Assembly: GCF_000315485.1 (NCBI RefSeq)
Contig: NZ_JH992943.1
Span: 543,896 to 607,895, forward strand
Direction: 5' to 3'
DNA: 64,000 nucleotides
DNA from: Bacteroides oleiciplenus YIT 12058
Lineage (GTDB): Bacteria > Bacteroidota > Bacteroidia > Bacteroidales > Bacteroidaceae
Shown: piece after piece, positions 43,829-52,273 of the stretch
How the letters are laid out: every line of letters starts with the position of its first letter
Position numbering within the stretch: the stretch's first letter is position 1
Notes under the pieces: generated by a model
Seen by the model: only the letters and a program-made list of their open reading frames with translations
Databases searched by the model: none
Told to the model about the DNA's origin: nothing
Program-made: the position numbers and the translations under genes

Positions 43829-44128
43829 ATGAAACTGATAGAGAACAACATCCAAAAGATTATAGACCTGTGTAAAAAGCATAAGGTACATAAGCTGTTT
43901 GTGTTTGGTTCTATCCTTACCAATCGCTTTAGCGATAAAAGTGATATTGATTTAGTGGTTGATTTCAATAAATCAGAAGTGAGTGACTACTTTGATAACT
44001 ATTTTGATTTTAAATACTCCTTAGAAGATATATTAGGTAGAGAAATAGACTTACTGGAAGAACAGACCATTAAGAATCCTTATCTTAAAAAGAATGTGGA
44101 TGCCACTAAAACATTAATCTATGGATGA
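43829..44128 (+). CDS. mntA: MntA-type minimal nucleotidyltransferase antitoxin
   Basis: 99 residues from the ATG at 43829, chosen because it lies just downstream of the promoter. The motif FGSILTNRFSDKSDIDLVVDF contains Gly27-Ser28, ten residues, then Asp39-x-Asp41 (GSx10DxD), the catalytic set of minimal nucleotidyltransferases. In the HepT/MntA type VII system the antitoxin adenylylates (or AMPylates) a tyrosine of the HepT RNase and neutralises it. It overlaps hepT by eight bases, the usual arrangement. Confidence 0.88.
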   Translation: MKLIENNIQKIIDLCKKHKVHKLFVFGSILTNRFSDKSDIDLVVDFNKSEVSDYFDNYFDFKYSLEDILGREIDLLEEQTIKNPYLKKNVDATKTLIYG

Positions 44129-44459
44129 TATTATAATGAAGCATTTGCAGGATATTTTGACTGCCATTGAAGAAGTGGAAAGTTTCTTTGGCAGTAATCC
44201 TAAATTATATGATGATTTCTATAGTAACCTATGCCTTAGGCGTGCAGTAGAAAGGAATATTGAAATCATTGGCGAAGCTATGAACAGGATATTGAAGGTT
44301 GATAAAGATATAGCCATTACTAACTCTCGTAAGATAGTAGATGCACGAAACTATATCATACATGGCTATGATAGCCTATCTGTAGATGTTCTTTGGAGTA
44401 TGGTTATCAATCATCTTCCCAAACTAAGAAATGAAGTTATATTGTTATTAAATTCATAA
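44121..44459 (+). CDS. hepT: HepT-like (HEPN) RNase toxin
   Basis: 112 residues, all-helical HEPN protein. The catalytic motif Rx4HxY is RNYIIHGY, Arg76, His81, Tyr83; this tyrosine is the residue modified by MntA in the characterised system. All residues are intact, so the pair should be active. It is the last gene of the element, right against the right-end attachment region, where a toxin-antitoxin pair would favour retention of the island. Confidence 0.88.
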   Translation: MDDIIMKHLQDILTAIEEVESFFGSNPKLYDDFYSNLCLRRAVERNIEIIGEAMNRILKVDKDIAITNSRKIVDARNYIIHGYDSLSVDVLWSMVINHLPKLRNEVILLLNS

Positions 44460-44463
44460 GGTT

Positions 44464-44484
44464 GTGACTTATTCACGACCACTT
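44464..44484 (+). repeat. Integrase arm-like site at the right end
   Basis: 18 of 21 bases equal to 31469-31489 (GTGACTTATT and GACCACTT shared, three central bases differ), five bases after the hepT stop. Confidence 0.6.
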
Positions 44485-44596
44485 ATTCAAAATACAGAGA
44501 TTTATAATCTGGAGCGTTCTTTAAAACATTGGATATTTATCTGTAGAACAATCATTTACAATTACTATTGATTGGTTTACAGGGATGCTGTGTCGC

Positions 44597-44774
44597 TGCT
44601 TCTTATGGTATGACAGATACAATGGGCCGTATGCACTCAGACGCTCAGTTCGCTGGTTCTTCATCAGTTCCTGCTCACGTAGAAATGATGGGATTCCTGG
44701 GTATCGGTAACAACCCGATGGTAGGATGTACAGTGGCTTGTGCGGTTGACGTAGCTCAGGCTTTGAGCAAGTAA
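44597..44774 (+). pseudogene. Displaced original 3' end of the GGGtGRT gene
   Basis: Reads AASYGMTDTMGRMHSDAQFAG...VACAVDVAQALSK and stop; it matches residues about 278-336 of the intact protein. There is no start region or upstream gene part. The first bases come from the element's end; from 44610 on it contains the 104-bp right attachment repeat. It is followed by a good terminator, which was probably the terminator of the operon before insertion. Confidence 0.85.
44610..44713 (+). repeat. Right attachment-site repeat (attR), 104 bp
   Basis: Identical to 31074-31177. Confidence 0.85.
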
Positions 44775-44797
44775 GTCTAAACAACTCTAAATAAATG

Positions 44798-44834
44798 AAC
44801 TCCTGTAGTCTTGATGATTGCAGGAGTTTTTTTG
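44798..44834 (+). terminator. Original terminator of the GGGtGRT operon
   Basis: AACTCCTG (44798-44805) pairs with CAGGAGTT (44821-44828), followed by a T-run. Confidence 0.8.
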
Positions 44835-44886
44835 TAGTAATCTGAAAAAATTGCTACCCTTGCATAAACTCATAATTCAAAAGATT

Positions 44887-45045
44887 ATGGAATATATCAA
44901 CGAATTTCACAAAGAATGGATAGAGCGCACTCGCCAATCAATAGCCTTTTGGAGCAAGCAGCCTGTATCACCAGAAGATGTAAAGAAACAACAAGAAATG
45001 CTGAACAAGCAGAGAGCTATAAGAGAAAGCAAATTGAAGAGTTAA
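44887..45045 (+). CDS. Small hypothetical protein
   Basis: 52 residues from the ATG at 44887; a possible -7 box, TACCCTTG, precedes it. Charged and helical: EYINEFHKEWIERTRQSIAFWSKQPVSPEDVKKQQEMLNKQ. No family recognised. It is host DNA, directly after the old GGGtGRT terminator. Confidence 0.45.
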   Translation: MEYINEFHKEWIERTRQSIAFWSKQPVSPEDVKKQQEMLNKQRAIRESKLKS

Positions 45046-45413
45046 AGAAATTTGCTGATGCCAATAGACAGTGGATTGCCTTATCTCATTGTACTCTGCG
45101 GAATAGATAATGATTTATATTTCATTGATACACAAATACGATTAAGAGAACCACACTCCTAAAGGATCAGACATTTTGACCAATTCCATCTCCTCCCCGT
45201 ATCCGGTCCGTACCCGGTCCGTACCAAGGCCGTACCTACTCCTTCCCTAAGGATACGGAGAATATACGGAGAAGACACGGAACAGATACAGCTCAGGTAG
45301 GGAGAGGGAAGAGAAACAGACCAAAATTACATAAAAGATACCCGGAAGAGAATAGCTTTATAAAATCTCTTTCCGGGCATCCTTCTACAAAATATATAGA
45401 ATCTTAATTTAGT
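45046..45413. other. 368-base non-coding region with Bacteroides intergenic repeats
   Basis: Contains GGTCCGTAC-type repeats (45195-45240) and an inverted pair GTATCC/GGATAC (45199-45204 with 45251-45256), then a long stem CCCGGAAGAGA/TCTCTTTCCGGG (45341-45351 with 45365-45376) before the end of creD. No gene. Confidence 0.6.
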
Positions 45414-46799
45414 TTACTCATTGAACCAATCAATCTTTTTGGAGAAGTACATCACCATAGCCAATATCACGAATAATCCAAGACTGCCGGCAAGCAGAGC
45501 GAAAGTCTCCAACTGGATAAGAATGAAAACATAAATATAAAGAACACTGAGCAGACCTATCATAATGAAAGCCGGCTTTTTCCTCTTGATGATGCCCAGC
45601 ATATACCCTCCTACCAAAACAATAGTAAGTACTGATGCCACCAAATAAGCCATACTGAAACCGATATGCTCAGACATGGAAAGCAACAAACTATAGAACA
45701 AGCAAAGTGCCAACCCTACCAATAGATACTGCAAAGCATGAATACGGGTCTTTTCCAGAATTTCAGTGAAAAATATCACCATAAAGGTCAACAAGATTAT
45801 CAAGACGGCATATTTAGTAGAGCGCATGGACTGCTGATATTGCTCTACAGGCATTTTCAGATTCACACCAAAATTGGAATTTTCAATATCTTTGATACTG
45901 GCATTCTGATAATTAACAAGCACCTGCGAATAATTTCTATTAAGATTCAGTACCTGCCATTGTGCTGAGAAATCTTTCTCGGTAATCTCCCGTTTTTCCG
46001 GCAAGTAATTGCCGTCAAAGCTCGGAGTATTCCAATTTGCTTTCAGGCTGACTTTTGTGGTTTTGCCCAACGGAGTGAAGTTAATGGACTGGGAGCCTTT
46101 CAGCTTAATCTTCATTTCATAAGGCAATTTCTTGTCTCCCTTCAAAGCCGAGAGGTCTACAATAGCATGAACACCCATATTATCGATACCCCGTCCGTCC
46201 ATTCCTGGCTCGAACATATAGACAGAGTCATTCAATGTAATACTGACTTGCTCACTAAGCCCGCGCATATCAGTCAGATTCAAGCAAATAGCTGCTCTGT
46301 CGTACTGAAGCACATCCATATCCACATTGTTTTTCCGAAGTTCTTCTGAACTAAAATATCCTTTAATAAGAAGTTCCGACTGATACACATTCACCTTATA
46401 AATCCCTCGCTGAAGGATTTCGGTCTGCAATTGCCCATCCACAGACAGTTCATCCGGGAATAAAGTAACATTCCCCATAGATACTTTCTGTACTCCATTC
46501 TCCTCATGGGTAATAGGGTATTTCAAGTTAAGGTAAGGTCCTGTAATGGTCTGTGCCAGACTCCATTTCTGCCCGACTTCTGCAATAGCATCCGTCTGCG
46601 TACGTCCGCGCTCCGAAATCATGTTTTCAATCATAAACATCGGAATCAGCAGTAACAGCACCAGAAAAGCAATAATCACCACTTTAATTGATTTCGAGAA
46701 ACGGTGCAAACAGCCACTCGCCTGCCTCTTTGTTTCATTCAGACTTTCATTCAGATTGCCATTAAAGTCATCATTCAAATTGTCGTTCAAATTTTCCAT
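45414..46799 (-). CDS. creD: Inner membrane protein CreD
   Basis: 461 residues. A polar N-terminus of near-repeats (NLNDNLNDDFNGNLNESLNE), a membrane helix (about 38-60), a large periplasmic domain (about 65-335) with the CreD-typical GQKWSLAQTITGPYLNLKYP, and a C-terminal block of about five membrane helices (about 340-455). CreD affects envelope integrity and beta-lactam or colicin sensitivity in enterobacteria; its molecular role is not settled. It follows a small winged-helix regulator by 16 bases, in an operon of three genes. Confidence 0.9.
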   Translation of the reverse strand: MENLNDNLNDDFNGNLNESLNETKRQASGCLHRFSKSIKVVIIAFLVLLLLIPMFMIENMISERGRTQTDAIAEVGQKWSLAQTITGPYLNLKYPITHEENGVQKVSMGNVTLFPDELSVDGQLQTEILQRGIYKVNVYQSELLIKGYFSSEELRKNNVDMDVLQYDRAAICLNLTDMRGLSEQVSITLNDSVYMFEPGMDGRGIDNMGVHAIVDLSALKGDKKLPYEMKIKLKGSQSINFTPLGKTTKVSLKANWNTPSFDGNYLPEKREITEKDFSAQWQVLNLNRNYSQVLVNYQNASIKDIENSNFGVNLKMPVEQYQQSMRSTKYAVLIILLTFMVIFFTEILEKTRIHALQYLLVGLALCLFYSLLLSMSEHIGFSMAYLVASVLTIVLVGGYMLGIIKRKKPAFIMIGLLSVLYIYVFILIQLETFALLAGSLGLFVILAMVMYFSKKIDWFNE

Positions 46800-46815
46800 A
46801 ATAGAATAGTATTAA

Positions 46816-47112
46816 TTAAGTTGATTTCAGAAAATTCTCCAATGCCTCAATATGAGCCTTAAAAGCTTTTTTCCCTTCAGAAGTAGCCTGAAAAGAGGTT
46901 TTTGGCTTCCGTCCCACAAAGGTCTTTTGGCAAACGACATAACCCAGTTCTTCCAAAGCCCTCGTGTGGCTTGCCAGATTACCGTCCGTCAGTGAAAGCA
47001 ACTCTTTCAGGGTATTGAAGTCCACGTCCTCATTTACCATCAGGACTGCCATAATACCTAAGCGAACTTTGCTTTCAAATACCTTATTTATATTTTGAAA
47101 TGCCTCTATCAT
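46816..47112 (-). CDS. Winged-helix transcriptional regulator of the creD operon
   Basis: 98 residues: helix-turn-helix with wing of the ArsR/PadR-like type (RLGIMAVLMVNEDVDFNTLKELLSLTDGNLASHTRALEELGYVVCQKTFVGRKPKTSF). Such one-domain regulators commonly precede creD in Bacteroidetes. It is adjacent (no gap) to the membrane protein gene upstream and 16 bases from creD. The palindrome at 47707-47719, at the operon head, is a plausible operator. Confidence 0.85.
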   Translation of the reverse strand: MIEAFQNINKVFESKVRLGIMAVLMVNEDVDFNTLKELLSLTDGNLASHTRALEELGYVVCQKTFVGRKPKTSFQATSEGKKAFKAHIEALENFLKST

Positions 47113-47700
47113 TTATTTCCTTTTCCTTTCGTACTGCAAATAAAACAACACTCCATATAAGACATGGAACCCGCCGAAACCAATTGTCCAGAACAGCAAG
47201 CCATGTCCTTCAAAAAAGCAGTCTACAATACCCAGACAGAGGAATGCATATCCCAGCCAAGCTACATTAGAGTAGGTAAACTTTGAAACATTTACCAGGG
47301 AAAGTCCATAAAACAATAACATAACGGAGGATACCAATCCATAGATTTCATGTAGCAACAGGGCTATGCAGAACAGCCCTCCCGTCAACAACGGAAGTAC
47401 GAAATTCCAAGCAATGCGATACGTTAATTTACTGAATAGCTTTTGTCCTGTTTTCCTCGCTTTATAACAGGACAGGATGCAAGCGGTGATTACAGAAGCC
47501 GTCAACACCAACGAGGCCACCATAATCAACTCCTCCCGGTTGTCTCCTGACTTTAATAAATTATTGGCTATGCAGGCACCAACTAATGCGTACATACCGG
47601 CTAAAACAGCCGTCATTCCACTGAGAGATACAAACTTGGAGGATTTTTCCATCAACTCCTTTATCTCATTTACTGATTCTAATGCTTTGTTCTTATCCAT
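47113..47700 (-). CDS. Hypothetical membrane protein, first gene of the creD operon
   Basis: 195 residues with about six hydrophobic helices after a short cytoplasmic N-terminus (MDKNKALESVNEIKELMEKSSKFVSLSG). No named family is certain. It runs directly into the regulator gene (stop and start separated by no bases), so the three genes form one unit. Confidence 0.7.
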   Translation of the reverse strand: MDKNKALESVNEIKELMEKSSKFVSLSGMTAVLAGMYALVGACIANNLLKSGDNREELIMVASLVLTASVITACILSCYKARKTGQKLFSKLTYRIAWNFVLPLLTGGLFCIALLLHEIYGLVSSVMLLFYGLSLVNVSKFTYSNVAWLGYAFLCLGIVDCFFEGHGLLFWTIGFGGFHVLYGVLFYLQYERKRK

Positions 47701-47706
47701 ATAAAA

Positions 47707-47719
47707 AGTACTTTGTACT
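47707..47719. promoter_or_regulatory. Palindromic operator-like site ahead of the creD operon
   Basis: AGTAC-TTT-GTACT, six bases upstream of the first start codon, a perfect 5-bp arm palindrome; a candidate site for the operon's own winged-helix regulator. Confidence 0.45.
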
Positions 47720-47841
47720 GCAAAGTAAAAGATAAAAAATCAAAGAAGCAAAGAATATTGAGAAAAAATATTCTCGATAAAACTAACCCCGCCAAAAATT
47801 ACTATATTTGCAATCAATCAAATATCAATAGTTATAGCCTA

Positions 47842-47937
47842 ATGATGAAACAATTAATAGCTTATTGCGGATTAAATTGCGAAAATAGCGATGCCCGCAT
47901 AGCTACTGCCAACTTTATACTACCAACAATTCATTGA
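47842..47937 (+). pseudogene. DUF3795-like gene, N-terminal relic
   Basis: 31 codons, MMKQLIAYCGLNCENSDARIATANF..., the characteristic start of DUF3795 (Y-C-G-L-x-C-x-x-C-D-A), here with the second cysteine pair damaged (ENSDAR instead of the usual E-x-C-D-A-R). It then runs to a stop. A TATATTTG -7 box is intact at 47803-47810. The rest of the gene is missing. Confidence 0.6.
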
Positions 47938-47942
47938 TAACC

Positions 47943-48911
47943 ATGTATAAATACACTGAAACAAAGAGCATCATTTTATCTCTATTCCATTTAAGTATAT
48001 TCGTGCTTTTCAGTTCATGTTCTTCTATGCACACTCCATTTTCTGTGGTAGATACAAACAGAGCACTGGAGTATACAATGGATGGAAAGCACTTGTTTAC
48101 TTACAATTATGCCGTAACCTATCCACCACAGGGCGTAGACACTGTTTATAAACGAAGCGGATTCATTCACCCCTTACGTACGTTGGAGGGTGAGATACTG
48201 ACCAATTGCTCCCCATCCGACCATTATCACCATTTCGGCTTGTGGTATGCCTGGACAAAGACCACATTCGAAGAAAAGGAAATTGATTTCTGGAATCTTT
48301 ATAAGAAAGAAGGTACGGTTCGTTTTCGTCGGTTCACTGAAGTGCAGCCCGATGGATTTTCCGCTGTGCTCGACCATGTGGCATATCCCGACTCCTCACA
48401 AGAAAAAGTAGCGATGACCGAGCATTTGAAAATCCGCGTGGGAAAAGCTAAACAACGGGGATATTACATTGACTATCACACCACGCTTCGTTGTGCCACT
48501 TCTGCTCCTATAGTATTGGAAAGCTATCGCTATGGAGGCATTTGCATCCGTGTATGCGAAAGCTGGAACGGACAAACAGCCGAGATGCTCACATCCGAAG
48601 GGCTCAATCGTGACAAGGCTGACGGGGCGCTGGCCCGCTGGTGCTACTTTCAGAAGAAGCCCGGCAAAGACGATGCATGCATCCTGATTGTCCCTTATCC
48701 TTCCAATTTGAACTATCCGGAACCGCTACGGGTATGGGACGAAAAAGCCAATAATTCCCGGGGCGACCTGATGTGGAACTTCTCTCCAACCAAACGTCAG
48801 TCATTTACTTTGCATCCCGACCAGGAATTACGTCTTTCCTATCGGATCTATGTGCTGGACGAACCTATAAACGCCTCCACTGCCGAAGCTCTTGCACAAG
48901 AGATCATCTGA
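47943..48911 (+). CDS. DUF6807 (PmoA-like) lipoprotein
   Basis: 322 residues from the ATG at 47943. Lipoprotein signal ending FVLFSSC. The body, GFIHPLRTLEGEILTNCSPSDHYHHFGLWYAWTKTTFE...IDFWN, is typical of DUF6807, proteins often found in glycan-use loci of Bacteroidetes and planctomycetes; no enzymatic activity is established. The histidines in DHYHHFG are strongly conserved. It converges on a 2-keto-3-deoxygluconate kinase gene with a gap of 21 bases. Confidence 0.75.
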   Translation: MYKYTETKSIILSLFHLSIFVLFSSCSSMHTPFSVVDTNRALEYTMDGKHLFTYNYAVTYPPQGVDTVYKRSGFIHPLRTLEGEILTNCSPSDHYHHFGLWYAWTKTTFEEKEIDFWNLYKKEGTVRFRRFTEVQPDGFSAVLDHVAYPDSSQEKVAMTEHLKIRVGKAKQRGYYIDYHTTLRCATSAPIVLESYRYGGICIRVCESWNGQTAEMLTSEGLNRDKADGALARWCYFQKKPGKDDACILIVPYPSNLNYPEPLRVWDEKANNSRGDLMWNFSPTKRQSFTLHPDQELRLSYRIYVLDEPINASTAEALAQEII

Positions 48912-48932
48912 TATATTTCGGAGGATACTGTC

Positions 48933-50006
48933 TTATCGTGACACTCTCCCGGATGTATTTCCCTGCATCAGACTCTCTACTTCTTCTACCGTCACATGAT
49001 TAAAATCACCGTATACGGTATTCTTCAACGCAGAAGCGGCAAGGGCATACTCCAATGCTTTCTGGTCATCATCGGGATAGGTGATCAGACCATAAATCAT
49101 GCCACCAACAAAAGCATCACCGGCACCTACGCGATCCACTTCACATTCGATATCATAAATGCCGGTATGCTTCAATGTGCCATCAGAATAGAGGACGGCA
49201 GCCAGCAAGTTATGATTAGAAGTAATAGAATTGCGTAATTCCAGGAAAGCTTTTTGACAACGAGGCACAAGCTCCACTACCTGACGACCGAAATCTTCGA
49301 AAGCAGGGAGATTAGCTTCAAAAGAAGTATCGGCAGCATTGATGGCTTTGAAACCGACAGGTTGGATGCCAAGCATTTCCTTATATTCCGGTTCGGCTCC
49401 GAAGATGACGTCACTGTATTGCACCAAAGGCTGCATGACTTCGGCTGCTGAGCGACCATAATTCCAGAGTTTCTTACGAAAATTGAGATCACAGGAAATA
49501 GTCAGCCCCATGCGGTCGGCTATCTCAAGAGCTTCGCGGCAAGCATCAGCACCTTCTTGTGAAAGGGCGGCGGCAATACCCGACCAATGAAACCAACCTG
49601 CATCGGAGAATATCTTTTCCCAGTCAATCATACCGGGACGCAAGGTGGCAAAGGAAGAACCTTCGCGGTCGTAAACAACATTGGAGTTGCGGAAGGCGGC
49701 ACCACTTTCCAGAAAATAAAGCCCCATACGCTTACCTCCCCAAACAATCCCCTCGGTACCTAAACCATTGGCACGGAGTGAAGCGATGCAGGCACGAGCC
49801 ACTGCATTGTCCGGCAGACGCGTGACAAATTCTGTAGGGATACCGAAGTTGGCCAGTGATACGGCTACGTTGGCTTCACTGCCACCATAGGTAGCTATCA
49901 TCTGATTGGTTTGTGAAAAACGAAGGAAATCAGGAGCAGTCAGCCTCAGCATTATCTCACCGAAGGTAACCACTTTCTTATGGGTAGCTATTTGTTTCTT
50001 ATTCAT
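48933..50006 (-). CDS. kdgK: 2-dehydro-3-deoxygluconokinase (PfkB family)
   Basis: 357 residues. PfkB/ribokinase fold: VTFGEIMLRLTAP and YGGSEANVAVSLANFG at the start and the C-terminal signature DRVGAGDAFVGGMIYG with the catalytic aspartate. The N-terminal sequence and length are like the Bacteroidetes KDG kinases that phosphorylate 2-keto-3-deoxygluconate in pectin and uronate breakdown. This would tie in with the pectate lyase locus 20 kb away. It has a promoter at 50068-50075. The partner aldolase (often next door) is not in view. Confidence 0.82.
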   Translation of the reverse strand: MNKKQIATHKKVVTFGEIMLRLTAPDFLRFSQTNQMIATYGGSEANVAVSLANFGIPTEFVTRLPDNAVARACIASLRANGLGTEGIVWGGKRMGLYFLESGAAFRNSNVVYDREGSSFATLRPGMIDWEKIFSDAGWFHWSGIAAALSQEGADACREALEIADRMGLTISCDLNFRKKLWNYGRSAAEVMQPLVQYSDVIFGAEPEYKEMLGIQPVGFKAINAADTSFEANLPAFEDFGRQVVELVPRCQKAFLELRNSITSNHNLLAAVLYSDGTLKHTGIYDIECEVDRVGAGDAFVGGMIYGLITYPDDDQKALEYALAASALKNTVYGDFNHVTVEEVESLMQGNTSGRVSR

Positions 50007-50067
50007 AAAGGTGTCAATAAAATTGATTAACTAAACGTCAAAGCTGTATTTTTATTCCAAGCAAACG

Positions 50068-50075
50068 CAAAGATA
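50068..50075 (-). promoter_or_regulatory. -7 box for kdgK
   Basis: TATCTTTG on the minus strand, 61 bases upstream of the start codon. The rightward antiporter has its own box, TAACTTTG, at 50131-50138. Confidence 0.55.
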
Positions 50076-50166
50076 TAATAATATTTATTGGCGGGAAAGC
50101 AGGGATAAAACATAATAACCGGATTTGTTGTAACTTTGCAAAGTTTTAACTGATATAACAAACAGA

Positions 50167-51603
50167 ATGAGTTCATTGAAGAAAATCCCCTCTCCTTTAG
50201 TATCTCTCCTGCCCATCGCACTGTTGGTAGGAATGTTATTTGCCACAATACACACATTCGGAAGCGATGCTCTGGGAGGCGGCAGTCAGATCTCCTTGCT
50301 GACCACGACAGCTTTCTGCGCATTTATAGGTATAGCCTTTTACCGCGTCCCCTGGAGAGATTATGAACTCGCCATTACCAATAATATTGCCGGAGTTGCC
50401 ACTGCCATCATCATCTTGCTGATTATCGGCGCACTGAGCGGTGCATGGATGATAAGCGGCATCGTCCCTACCCTTATATATTATGGTATGCAGATCATCC
50501 ATCCCGATTTCTTCCTGGCATCCACCTGCATCATCTGCGCACTGATTTCAGTGATGACGGGTAGTTCGTGGACGACAATCGCCACCATTGGTATCGCCTT
50601 GATGGGTATCGGTAAGGCACAGGGGTTCAATGAGGGCTGGATAGCGGGTGCTATCATCTCCGGCGCCTATTTCGGCGATAAGATTTCTCCATTGTCAGAA
50701 ACCACCATACTCGCTTCTTCCATAACAGATGTACCTTTGTTCCGGCATATACGCTATATGCTGATTACGACTACGCCGTCATTGATTATCACACTGATTA
50801 TCTTCACCGTGATGGGTTTCGTTATCGAAACCCGTTCTACGGAACACATGGCCGACTTTGCCGTTTCGCTGAAAGATACATTCACCATCACTCCCTGGTT
50901 GCTGATTGTCCCCATAGTGACCGGAATACTTATTGCCCGGAAAACTCCGTCCATTATCACCTTATTCCTCTCTACTATGCTGGCAGGGATATGCGCTATT
51001 ATCTTCCAGCCGGATTTGCTTCGGGAAATTGCCGAAGGGAGTAATATATTTAAAGGTGCAATGATGACATTCTATGGAAGCACCAGCCTGAATACAGGAA
51101 ACACGATGCTGACCGACCTTGTTTCCACCCGTGGCATGGCGGGTATGATGGATACGGTCTGGCTGATACTTTGTGCCATGTGCTTCGGAGGTGCAATGAC
51201 GGCAAGCGGCATGCTGGGTAGCATTACATCCGTCTTTGTACGCTTCATGAAAGGAAGGGTCAGTGTGGTGACCTCAACAGTCTGTTCGGGATTGTTTCTC
51301 AACCTCACCACTGCCGACCAATATATCAGTATCATCCTTACCGGAAATATGTTCCGCAACATTTATGAGAAAAAAGGATATGAGAATAGGTTGTTAAGCC
51401 GTACAACAGAAGATGCCGTCACCGTCACTTCACCTTTGATACCCTGGAATACCTGTGGAATGACGCAGGCAACGATATTGAACGTATCTACCCTGACGTA
51501 CCTTCCCTATTGCTTTTTCAACATTATCAGCCCGCTGATGAGCATCTTAGTTGCAGCCATCGGATATAAAATTGTGAAGCGTCCCGTGAACAATCCCGAA
51601 TAA
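50167..51603 (+). CDS. nhaC: NhaC-type Na+/H+ antiporter
   Basis: 478 residues with about 11-12 hydrophobic helices. GSSWTTIATIGIALMGIG and AYFGDKISPLSETTILASSITDVPLFRHI are the NhaC-type signature; the C-terminal half repeats the pattern (TADQYISIILTGNMFRNIY, ..LSRTTEDAVTVTSPLIPWNTCGM). Members exchange sodium for protons, and some exchange malate for lactate. A TAACTTTG -7 box at 50131-50138 lies 28 bases upstream. Confidence 0.88.
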   Translation: MSSLKKIPSPLVSLLPIALLVGMLFATIHTFGSDALGGGSQISLLTTTAFCAFIGIAFYRVPWRDYELAITNNIAGVATAIIILLIIGALSGAWMISGIVPTLIYYGMQIIHPDFFLASTCIICALISVMTGSSWTTIATIGIALMGIGKAQGFNEGWIAGAIISGAYFGDKISPLSETTILASSITDVPLFRHIRYMLITTTPSLIITLIIFTVMGFVIETRSTEHMADFAVSLKDTFTITPWLLIVPIVTGILIARKTPSIITLFLSTMLAGICAIIFQPDLLREIAEGSNIFKGAMMTFYGSTSLNTGNTMLTDLVSTRGMAGMMDTVWLILCAMCFGGAMTASGMLGSITSVFVRFMKGRVSVVTSTVCSGLFLNLTTADQYISIILTGNMFRNIYEKKGYENRLLSRTTEDAVTVTSPLIPWNTCGMTQATILNVSTLTYLPYCFFNIISPLMSILVAAIGYKIVKRPVNNPE

Positions 51604-51657
51604 AGGTTGTTTTGCAATAAACGAACAAGAATCGTAAAACCTAAACATTAAAGAATT

Positions 51658-52248
51658 ATGAAAAAGTTAATTGCATTAGTAGCATTAGTAATGATGAGTG
51701 CGGCAACGACCGCCATGTATGCACAAGAAAGTAGAGCGGAACGCCGCGCAGACCGTAAGGCTCAAAGAGACGCTGAACGCGCCCGCCTGAAAGCTGAAGA
51801 GCAAGTAGCCGACGCCATTTCGTATGATGACGCTGTGGCAGCATTGAAAGCCCACCAATTTGTACTGGAAGCTGACCAGGTGATGTTCCGCAACGGACAG
51901 ACGGCTTTCGTAAACTCCAACACCAACTTCGTATTAGTAAACCAGGGACGTGGTACCGTGCAAGTAGCATTCAACACCGTATATCCCGGTCCTAACGGTA
52001 TTGGTGGTGTAACTGTAGACGGAACAACTTCGGATATGAAAATCACTACCGATAAAAGAGGTAATGTAAACTGCCAGTTCAGCATCCAGGGTATCGGTAT
52101 TTCGGCACAGATTTTTATTACGCTGACCAACGGTGGCAACAATGCCAGTGTAACCATCAGCCCGAACTTCAACTCCAACACTATGACGTTGAGCGGTAAT
52201 CTGGTTCCGTTAGACCAATCCAGTATCTTCAAGGGACGTTCTTGGTAA
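51658..52248 (+). CDS. DUF4251 family periplasmic protein
   Basis: 196 residues. Signal peptide (MKKLIALVALVMMSAATTAMYA), a charged linker (ESRAERRADRKAQRDAERARLKAEEQ), then the beta-rich DUF4251 domain (FVLEADQVMFRNGQTAFVNSNTNFVLVNQGRGTVQVAF...). Function unknown. It has a strong terminator that overlaps the promoter region of the next gene. Confidence 0.82.
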   Translation: MKKLIALVALVMMSAATTAMYAQESRAERRADRKAQRDAERARLKAEEQVADAISYDDAVAALKAHQFVLEADQVMFRNGQTAFVNSNTNFVLVNQGRGTVQVAFNTVYPGPNGIGGVTVDGTTSDMKITTDKRGNVNCQFSIQGIGISAQIFITLTNGGNNASVTISPNFNSNTMTLSGNLVPLDQSSIFKGRSW

Positions 52249-52273
52249 AGCCCTTTACAATATATATATTTCC

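Larger units (their letters stand above)
31074..44713. mobile_element. Integrative element inserted in the GGGtGRT gene (~13.5 kb)
   Basis: Bounded by the 104-bp direct repeat, with an integrase as the first gene, near-identical 21-bp arm-like sites inside both ends (31469-31489 and 44464-44484, 18 of 21 bases equal) and clearly more A/T-rich content than the flanks. It encodes two tyrosine recombinases, several small proteins, lipoproteins and a toxin-antitoxin pair. I recognise no relaxase, coupling protein, capsid or terminase, so how it moves is unclear; it may depend on a helper element or phage. Confidence 0.85.

Noticed and set aside
44916..45110. 64-codon open frame overlapping the 52-residue gene
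   Set aside because: Same region in another frame, with a less natural start and composition.
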